6,802 bases of DNA from Chloroflexi bacterium UBA6019 (GTDB lineage: Bacteria; Chloroflexota; Dormibacteria; Dormibacterales; Dormibacteraceae), in contig DIZV01000162.1 of assembly GCA_002427995.1 (NCBI GenBank), forward strand, positions 1 to 6,802, given 5' to 3'. The stretch's first letter is position 1. Each line of letters begins with the position of its first letter. Below the pieces are notes generated by a model. That model did no database searches. It saw only the letters and a list, made by a program, of their open reading frames with translations, and had not been told where the DNA came from. Position numbers and translations under genes: made by a program. This document shows, piece after piece, positions 1 to 4,771 of the stretch.

Positions 1-1305
1 GCGACGCTCTGCTGGAACCACTATCAGCACCACGAGGCGTACTTCGGCATCCCGTGCGGCGGCTTCGTCCTGCATACGCTGAACCTCCGCCTGCACCCGA
101 ACGATCTCGCGTACATCGCGACGCATGCGCAGGACAAGGCCGTGATCGTCGATCGCAGCCTGATGCCGCTGCTCGAGCAGTTCCTCGACCGCACGCCGAT
201 CGAGCACGTGCTCGTCGTCGAGGACTCGTATGAAGATCTCCTCGCCTCGGCGAACCCGGAGGACTGGCGCGACCCGGAGCTCGACGAGAACGAGGCCGCA
301 GCGATGTGTTACACGAGCGGCACGACCGGGATGCCGAAGCTCGCCGGGCTCAGCGCCAAGCTGAAGCAGGCGACCTTCGAAGGCTTCACCGGCCGCCTCG
401 AGGTCACCGAGGATGACCGGGTCCTGATCATGTCGCCGCTCACCCAGGGCATCGGTGGAATGTGCCTCCTCTGCCTCCGCCTGGGGGCCGGGCTGATCAT
501 GCTCCACGAGCCCCGGTTCAGCCCAGAGACCGTGTTAAGGCTGGCCGCCCAGCACCAGGCGACGATGCTGGTGGGCGTCCCGACCAACGTCTTCCGCCTC
601 CTTGAAAGCCCCGATCTCGCCGTCGCCGACCTCCGGACCGTGCGGGTGACGGCGGTCGCCGGCGCCCCCATGCCGCCGGATCTCGCGGCCGCCTGGGAGG
701 ACCGGACCGGCTCCCGCGTCTGCATCTTCTACGGGTCGATGGACGCCGGCCAGCTGAGCGTCGGCAGCCCCAGCGACCCCCGCGAGAAGCGGCACTCCAC
801 GGTCGGGCGGCCCCACGACTGCTGCGAGGTCATGGTCACCGAGGAGGGCGAGATCTGCATGCGTGGCGACACGGTCCAGGAACGCTACTGGGGGGAGTCC
901 TTCGGGCCCCACGCGGAGGACGGCTGGGTGCACATGGGTGACCTTGGCCAGATCGACGAGGACGGCTTCCTGCAGGTCCTGGGACGCACCAAGGAGCTGA
1001 TCATCCGGGGCGGCACCAACATCAATCCGCACGAGGTTGAGCAGGTCCTCCGCCGCCACCCGGGCATCGCCGATGTCTGCGTCGTGGGTCGCCCCGACCG
1101 CGAGCTCGGCGAGCGGGCGGTCGCCTTCGTGGTGGCGAGGGAGCCTGGTCGGGGTCCCAACCTCGAGAACCTCAAGCGATACCTGGAGGAGCAGGGGATG
1201 GCCCGCTACAAGTGGCCGGAGGAGGTCCGCCCGGTCGCCGAGATCCCCCTGCGCGGACCCGGCAAGGTCGATCGCCGGAACCTCGAGGGACAACTGTTAA
1301 CGTAA
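1..1305 (+). CDS. AMP-forming acyl-CoA ligase (ANL superfamily), 5' end missing
   Basis: This enzyme should activate a carboxylic acid with ATP to an acyl-adenylate and transfer it to CoA in the cytoplasm. The frame is open from base 1, so the start lies upstream; 434 residues are visible of a usual 500-550. In visible numbering, the P-loop YTSGTTGMPK is at 104-113, the A5 region reads YGSMDAGQ at 244-251, the A7 motif GDLGQIDEDGF at 313-323, the hinge region GRTKELIIRGGTNINP at 328-343, and the catalytic A10 lysine in GPGKVDR is K422. The usual A5 glutamate (YGxTE) is aspartate D248. Residues 1-113 look like medium/long-chain fatty-acyl-CoA ligases, while the part after the P-loop looks like another ANL subgroup (PKLAGLSAK instead of PKGVxxSH), and codon use also shifts there. 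The substrate cannot be named. It probably forms an operon with the hydrolase 10 bases downstream. Superfamily certain, substrate unknown. Confidence 0.93.
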   Translation, partial: ATLCWNHYQHHEAYFGIPCGGFVLHTLNLRLHPNDLAYIATHAQDKAVIVDRSLMPLLEQFLDRTPIEHVLVVEDSYEDLLASANPEDWRDPELDENEAAAMCYTSGTTGMPKLAGLSAKLKQATFEGFTGRLEVTEDDRVLIMSPLTQGIGGMCLLCLRLGAGLIMLHEPRFSPETVLRLAAQHQATMLVGVPTNVFRLLESPDLAVADLRTVRVTAVAGAPMPPDLAAAWEDRTGSRVCIFYGSMDAGQLSVGSPSDPREKRHSTVGRPHDCCEVMVTEEGEICMRGDTVQERYWGESFGPHAEDGWVHMGDLGQIDEDGFLQVLGRTKELIIRGGTNINPHEVEQVLRRHPGIADVCVVGRPDRELGERAVAFVVAREPGRGPNLENLKRYLEEQGMARYKWPEEVRPVAEIPLRGPGKVDRRNLEGQLLT

Positions 1306-1315
1306 GTTCTGGACA

Positions 1316-2104
1316 ATGCGAGCCCGAACCGGCGACATCGAGACCGCCTGGTTCGAGATCGGCCGCGGGTCGCCACTGGTCCTCATTCACGGGCTCGCCG
1401 ACGATCACCGGCTCTGGCGCAAGACGGTGCCCGACCTCGCCCTCCGGCACCGGGTCATCCTCTACGACGTCCGGGGCCATGGCCAGAGCTCGGTGGGCGA
1501 CGCCGACGGCACCCTCCGGCAGCTCGGCGACGACCTGAACCTACTGCTCGAGGCGATCGGCCTCGAGCGGGTTGGCGTCGCCGGGTTCAGCCTCGGCGGC
1601 ACCATCGCCATGCGCCTCGCCATCGACCACCCGGAGAAGGTCGACGTGCTCTTCCCGGTCGCCACCAGCAGCCGGGTCGGCTCCTCGGCGGCCCAGTGGT
1701 ACGCGGAGCGCGCCGTGATGGGCAGTGCCGAACTCAAGGCGATGATGGACCGTGACACCGTCGACGCCTACCACATCAGCCCCGGGGAGCTGGAGGAAGG
1801 CCTGGCGATCCGCCGCCAGTCGACAGCGGACCCAGCGGGCTACCGCAACGCCGCCACCGCCATGGCCGGCCTTCGGGTCAATCCTCTCGATCCCGAGCTG
1901 GTAAAGATCAGTGCACGGACGTTAATCGTCTGTGCCGACCTCGACCAGCACTGCCCGCCGCGGGCAGGAGAGATCATCGCCGCCGGAATCCCCGACTCCA
2001 CGATGGAAATCATCACCGGCTCCGGCCACATGCTTCCCGCCGAGAAGCCTCGGGAGCTGGCCGCCCTGGTGGTCGGCTTTCTCAGAGAAGCTGCCACCGC
2101 CTGA
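1316..2104 (+). CDS. alpha/beta-fold hydrolase (PcaD/esterase-like)
   Basis: A complete 262-residue protein with every landmark of a catalytic alpha/beta hydrolase: oxyanion-hole HG at H25-G26, the DVRGHGQSS strand-turn at 51-59, nucleophile elbow GFSLGG at 90-95 with Ser92, probable acid Asp210 in ADLDQHCPP, and catalytic His238 in GSGHMLPAEKP. There is no signal peptide, so it is cytoplasmic. Length and motif spacing match 3-oxoadipate enol-lactonases (PcaD), but many esterases and C-C bond hydrolases share this pattern and no other catechol-pathway gene is visible. The ATG is the only start possible, because an in-frame TAA lies at 1298-1300. No good ribosome binding site is seen; with only 10 bases after the ligase stop, it may be translated by coupling or reinitiation. 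The neighbourhood suggests it cleaves an ester, lactone or thioester linked to the acid activated by the ligase, which is inference. Confidence 0.93.
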   Translation: MRARTGDIETAWFEIGRGSPLVLIHGLADDHRLWRKTVPDLALRHRVILYDVRGHGQSSVGDADGTLRQLGDDLNLLLEAIGLERVGVAGFSLGGTIAMRLAIDHPEKVDVLFPVATSSRVGSSAAQWYAERAVMGSAELKAMMDRDTVDAYHISPGELEEGLAIRRQSTADPAGYRNAATAMAGLRVNPLDPELVKISARTLIVCADLDQHCPPRAGEIIAAGIPDSTMEIITGSGHMLPAEKPRELAALVVGFLREAATA

Positions 2105-2109
2105 CTAAC

Positions 2110-2133
2110 GTCCGCGCACTTCACCGCGCGGAC
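2110..2133 (+). terminator. GC-rich hairpin after the ligase-hydrolase operon
   Basis: A perfect 8-bp inverted repeat, GTCCGCGC (2110-2117) and GCGCGGAC (2126-2133), with an 8-base loop, begins 6 bases after the hydrolase stop codon. No U tract follows it; the next bases are AAAATGTC. It is therefore not a textbook intrinsic terminator. It could be a weak terminator, a 3'-end stabiliser, or an attenuator ahead of the transglycosylase, whose start lies 26 bases further on. Confidence 0.45.
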
Positions 2134-2158
2134 AAAATGTCTTCGGAACGGTGTTGCA

Positions 2159-2800
2159 TTGGGTCCGGCGGACCCGCTTGAATCCCTCCTCGTGCTCAAC
2201 GGAACCTCCCTTCGCGGAGCGGCTCGGTGGGGGGCTCCCCTGGCGGTCGTGATCGCCTTCGCAGCGCTTCCCTCGCCGGCCCTCGCGTACCATGGCGCGG
2301 CGGGCGACCTGGTCACCCTCAATGGGACCGGGGCTCTTTCCGCGGAAGATCCACGGATCGCGCTAACACCCCCGCCGCCGGCGCCGCGGCCGGTGACCGT
2401 CCACGACATCCTGCTCAAGGCCGCGGCCGACCAGGGCGTCGACTCCAACCTCCTGCTTGCGGTCTCCTTCTGGGAGAGCAGCTGGCACCCGGACGCGGTT
2501 TCCAGTGAAGGAGCGATCGGGCTGCTCCAGGTGATGCCCAAGACCGCCGCCACCGCCGGCCCCACCCTCCTCGGCCGGACGGTCAACCTCGAGGACCCAC
2601 TGGACAACGCCGAGATGGGGGCCGCCCTCTTGAAGGACCTGCTCAACAAGTACGGGCCGAGGACGGCGCTGGCAGCCTACTACCAGGGTGAGGGCGCCAT
2701 CCTCAGCGGCAACTACGCATACGACACCTGGTCCTACGCCGACGGGATCCTCAACCTCGCGGTGCAGATCGCCGCCGGCCAGGGCCCCGCGGCCGGCTAG
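2159..2800 (+). CDS. secreted lytic transglycosylase (SLT domain)
   Basis: It should cleave the MurNAc-GlcNAc bond of peptidoglycan outside the cytoplasmic membrane. From the TTG start it has 213 residues: a signal peptide ending in PSPALA with likely cleavage after A43, a short Pro-rich linker (PPPPAPRP, 71-78), and an SLT domain from about 82 to 207. Catalytic Glu106 sits in WESSW, followed by the family motif GLLQVMPKTA (121-130) and AYYQGEG (173-179), a variant of the usual AYNAG. There is no LysM or other wall-binding module, so this is a minimal enzyme. The start is uncertain. TTG 2159 has a weak GGAACGG upstream, while GTG 2192 would give a more normal signal peptide (MLNGTSLRGAAR, then a hydrophobic core) but has no ribosome binding site. 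It is read alone, between the ligase operon and the convergent amt-glnK pair. Confidence 0.9.
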   Translation: MGPADPLESLLVLNGTSLRGAARWGAPLAVVIAFAALPSPALAYHGAAGDLVTLNGTGALSAEDPRIALTPPPPAPRPVTVHDILLKAAADQGVDSNLLLAVSFWESSWHPDAVSSEGAIGLLQVMPKTAATAGPTLLGRTVNLEDPLDNAEMGAALLKDLLNKYGPRTALAAYYQGEGAILSGNYAYDTWSYADGILNLAVQIAAGQGPAAG

Positions 2801-2802
2801 GT

Positions 2803-2835
2803 CTCCGGCGAAGCGGAGCGGGAGTCGCGACTTCC
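2803..2835. terminator. small dyads in the convergent gap between transglycosylase and PII genes
   Basis: The 37-base gap between the two converging stop codons contains CTCCG (2803-2807) paired with CGGAG (2814-2818) around a GCGAAG loop. A second dyad is centred on the self-complementary GTCGCGAC (2824-2831), extended outward by an A-T pair, a G-T wobble and two G-C pairs (2820-2835). Their position suits a two-way transcription stop. Neither is followed by a T tract on either strand, so a role as intrinsic terminator is weakly supported. Confidence 0.4.
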
Positions 2836-2837
2836 CT

Positions 2838-3206
2838 TCAGTGCCCCCACATGGAGCGCTCTGCGTGCTGGATCGTCTCCGGGCCGCGCTCGCCGGTCCG
2901 GATCCTGACCGCCTGCTCGATGTCGATGACGAAGATCTTGCCATCGCCGACCTCGCCCGTCCGGGCCGCCTCGGCGATCTTGTCGACGACCTTGTCCACG
3001 ATCTCGGCGCGCACCACCGCCTCGATCTTCAGCCGCGGCCGGAGGGAGATGTTGACCTTGGTGCCGCGGTAGGACTCGGTGTAGCCCCGCTGGGCTCCAC
3101 AGCCCTTGACCTCGGTCACCGTGAGCCCCGACACGCCGCATTCGTCGAGGACGTCCTGTACCTCCTGCAGCTTCTCGTGCCGGATGATCGCCTCTATCTT
3201 CTTCAT
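2838..3206 (-). CDS. glnK: PII nitrogen signal protein, GlnK/NrgB type
   Basis: A trimeric cytoplasmic sensor that binds ATP or ADP and 2-oxoglutarate and, among other targets, inserts its T-loop into the Amt pore to shut ammonium uptake. The protein has 122 residues (family usually about 112). The T-loop spans roughly 37-55, with Gln39, Tyr46 and Arg47 conserved. The C-terminal PII signature TGEVGDGKIFV lies at 83-93, and the nucleotide-contacting Arg101 and Arg103 are in RIRTGE. Position 51, the tyrosine uridylylated in Proteobacteria and adenylylated in Actinobacteria, is valine (RGTKV), and residue 58 is Arg rather than Lys. The GCG, RGTK(V), RLKIE and RTGExGPE pattern recalls Bacillus NrgB/GlnK, which is not uridylylated; that comparison is from memory. 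The ATG has a strong AAGGAG (3219-3214) 7 bases upstream, inside the end of amt, and overlaps the amt TGA as ATGA. PII identity is near certain; control by covalent modification is unlikely. Confidence 0.96.
   Translation of the reverse strand: MKKIEAIIRHEKLQEVQDVLDECGVSGLTVTEVKGCGAQRGYTESYRGTKVNISLRPRLKIEAVVRAEIVDKVVDKIAEAARTGEVGDGKIFVIDIEQAVRIRTGERGPETIQHAERSMWGH
3203..3206 (-). other. ATGA stop/start overlap joining amt and glnK
   Basis: On the minus strand the amt stop TGA (3205-3203) overlaps the glnK start ATG (3206-3204) by two bases within a four-base ATGA. A strong ribosome binding site, AAGGAG, sits in the last amt codons. This indicates coupled translation from one transcript. Confidence 0.9.
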
Positions 3207-4675
3207 ACCGACGCTCCTTCCCGGGTGGGTTTGACAGTCGCGTCACCAGATGCGGTCGGGTGGGGGTTGATGGTGGGCATCTCGGCCGGTCGGTAGACGC
3301 CGCCGGGGACCGGCATGAAGGCCTCCGGGTAACCCCACATTCCGTGCTCACTGATGTCCAGGCCCTCCATCTCCTCGCGTGCCGAGACGCGGAGGCCGAC
3401 GGTTTGCTTGATCACCCAGAAGACGGCGAAGCTGAGGACGAACACGGTCGTGAAGGAGACGGAGACGGCCAGCGCCTGGGCACCGAGCTGGGAGAACGAG
3501 CCGGTGTAGAAAAGCCCGCCCTGGCCGACACCGTTGAACTTGGCCAGCGCCGGCGCCGTGAAGAGGCCGCAGGAGAGCGTGCCCCAGATGCCGGCGAGGC
3601 CGTGCGCGGGCAATGCGCCGATGGGGTCGTCGAGGTACTTGTCGATCGCGAGGACGCCGAACACGACGATCACGCCCGCGACCGCTCCGATGATCACCGC
3701 GGCCCACGGCTCGACGTAGCCGGAGGGAGCGGTGATGGCGACCAGGGCGGCGATGGCGCCGTTGCCGATCATCCCCACGTCCAGCGTCCTGGTCACGAGG
3801 TAGATGCAGGCCAGCGCCGTCACCGCGCCCGCGGCCGCCGCCAGGTTGGTCGTCACGACGACGTCGGCGAAGTGGAGGTTGGTGGCGTTGAGGGTCGAGC
3901 CCGGGTTGAACCCGAACCAGCCGAACCAGAGGATGAAGACGCCGAGTTGGGAGAGCGGCATGCTGTGGCCCGGGATCGCGTTCGGCTTCTTGTTCCGCTC
4001 GTACTTGCCGATTCGAGGCCCGAGCAGGAGCAGGCCCGCGAACCCCGCGGTGGCGCCGGTCAGGTGGACGACGGTCGAGCCGGCGAAGTCCTGGGCACCG
4101 AACCTCGCCATCAGCCAGCCGCCGCCGAAGAGCCAGTGGCTGATCAGGGGGTAGATGAAGCCGGCAAAGGGGATCGCGAACAGGATGTAGACGATGAACT
4201 TGGTCCGCTCCAGCATCGTGCCCCAGACGATCGCCAGCGAGACGGCGCAGAAGACGAACTCGAAGAAGAACTTGGCGGCGGCGGGGGCCGTGCTCCCGGC
4301 CAGCGCCGGGAGGTTCATCTGGGAGCCGGGACTGAAGGTCGGGAACCAGCCGCTGCCGCCCAGCAGCCAGAAAACGCCGCCACCGCCGAAGGCGACGCCG
4401 AAGCCGACCGCCCAGTAGACGATCGAGCTGATCGAGAAGTTGGTGATCACCTTGGCGACGACCGTGCCCACGTTCTTCATCCGGCTGAAGCCGACCTCGA
4501 GCATCGCGAAGCCGGCCTGCATGAACATCACGAAGACGCCCGCGACGATCACCCAGATCGTGTCCGCCGCGACGTCGGCCGGCGTCGGCTGGGGAGCGTC
4601 GGCGGCGAAAGCGGCGACCGGAAGGAGCGCCAGGGACAGGGCTGCTAAGGTGGCGAGCGCCGCTTTTCTTTTCAC
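3203..4675 (-). CDS. amt: ammonium transporter Amt
   Basis: A trimeric inner-membrane channel-like transporter for ammonium. From the GTG at 4675 it has 490 residues: a signal peptide (MKRKAAL, then a hydrophobic core, cleavage likely after AAFA, residue 24), about 11 membrane segments, and a cytoplasmic C-terminal tail from about residue 430. The pore histidine pair is present as H204 in STVVHLTGA and H358 in LPAHGLAG. The structural Asp is D196 in DFAGSTVVH, and GFNPGSTLNA and PLISHWLFGGGW are typical Amt motifs. The tail carries EEMEGLDISEHGMWGYPE (about 434-451), the conserved part that transmits gating and contacts PII. The start could instead be TTG at 4684 (493 residues), which has GGGG 9 bases upstream; the GTG has no clear ribosome binding site. 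The reading frame stays open up to 5083, but that extension is antisense to the helicase gene and has no Amt character. It is cotranscribed with glnK downstream, the usual amtB-glnK pairing (nrgAB in Bacillus). Confidence 0.95.
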   Translation of the reverse strand: MKRKAALATLAALSLALLPVAAFAADAPQPTPADVAADTIWVIVAGVFVMFMQAGFAMLEVGFSRMKNVGTVVAKVITNFSISSIVYWAVGFGVAFGGGGVFWLLGGSGWFPTFSPGSQMNLPALAGSTAPAAAKFFFEFVFCAVSLAIVWGTMLERTKFIVYILFAIPFAGFIYPLISHWLFGGGWLMARFGAQDFAGSTVVHLTGATAGFAGLLLLGPRIGKYERNKKPNAIPGHSMPLSQLGVFILWFGWFGFNPGSTLNATNLHFADVVVTTNLAAAAGAVTALACIYLVTRTLDVGMIGNGAIAALVAITAPSGYVEPWAAVIIGAVAGVIVVFGVLAIDKYLDDPIGALPAHGLAGIWGTLSCGLFTAPALAKFNGVGQGGLFYTGSFSQLGAQALAVSVSFTTVFVLSFAVFWVIKQTVGLRVSAREEMEGLDISEHGMWGYPEAFMPVPGGVYRPAEMPTINPHPTASGDATVKPTREGASV

Positions 4676-4687
4676 GTTGATCAACGT
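4674..4687. promoter_or_regulatory. perfect 14-bp palindrome over the amt start codon
   Basis: ACGTTGATCAACGT is an exact inverted repeat with no spacer. It covers the possible TTG start (4684) and two bases of the possible GTG start (4675) of amt. It could be an operator for a dimeric repressor or, as RNA, a structure over the initiation site, though without a loop the hairpin would be weak. It does not resemble any operator I can name with confidence. Confidence 0.4.
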
Positions 4688-4726
4688 ACGAACCCCGCCA
4701 CCGACCGACCACGTATCAATCCGACG

Positions 4727-4746
4727 AAAAGAACCGGGGGTCTTTT
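4727..4746. promoter_or_regulatory. inverted repeat in the amt/helicase divergent region
   Basis: AAAAGA (4727-4732) and TCTTTT (4741-4746) are exact inverted arms around an 8-base GC core, ACCGGGGG. AT-rich arms stand out in this GC-rich DNA. The site lies 26 bases before the helicase GTG and about 40-50 bases before the amt start, where a regulator could affect both genes. No convincing -35/-10 pair, and no GGCAC-N5-TTGC sigma-54 promoter, was found in the intergenic bases on either strand. The binding protein is unknown. Confidence 0.4.
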
Positions 4747-4771
4747 GAGCTAGCCATACGAGAACCGCCCC

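Noticed and set aside
535..1293. A 252-codon open frame on the - strand, opposite the acyl-CoA ligase
   Set aside because: It is antisense to conserved ligase motifs and shows no domain of its own.
2137..2181. A 14-codon ATG-started frame as a leader peptide gene
   Set aside because: It has no clear ribosome site, no notable composition and overlaps the transglycosylase start. It is kept only as a remark under the hairpin finding.
3260..4648. A 462-codon open frame on the + strand, opposite amt
   Set aside because: Its translation is rich in Asp, Glu, Arg and Gly with no recognisable domain, as expected for the antisense of a GC-rich membrane-protein gene. Amt on the other strand is unmistakable.
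3348..4712. A second 454-codon - strand frame overlapping amt in another register
   Set aside because: The Arg/Gly/Pro/His-rich translation is a frame-shadow of amt.
4685..4771. Possible sigma-54 promoter for amt
   Set aside because: No GGCAC-N5-TTGC pattern is present on the minus strand, and no convincing -35/-10 pair could be defended either.
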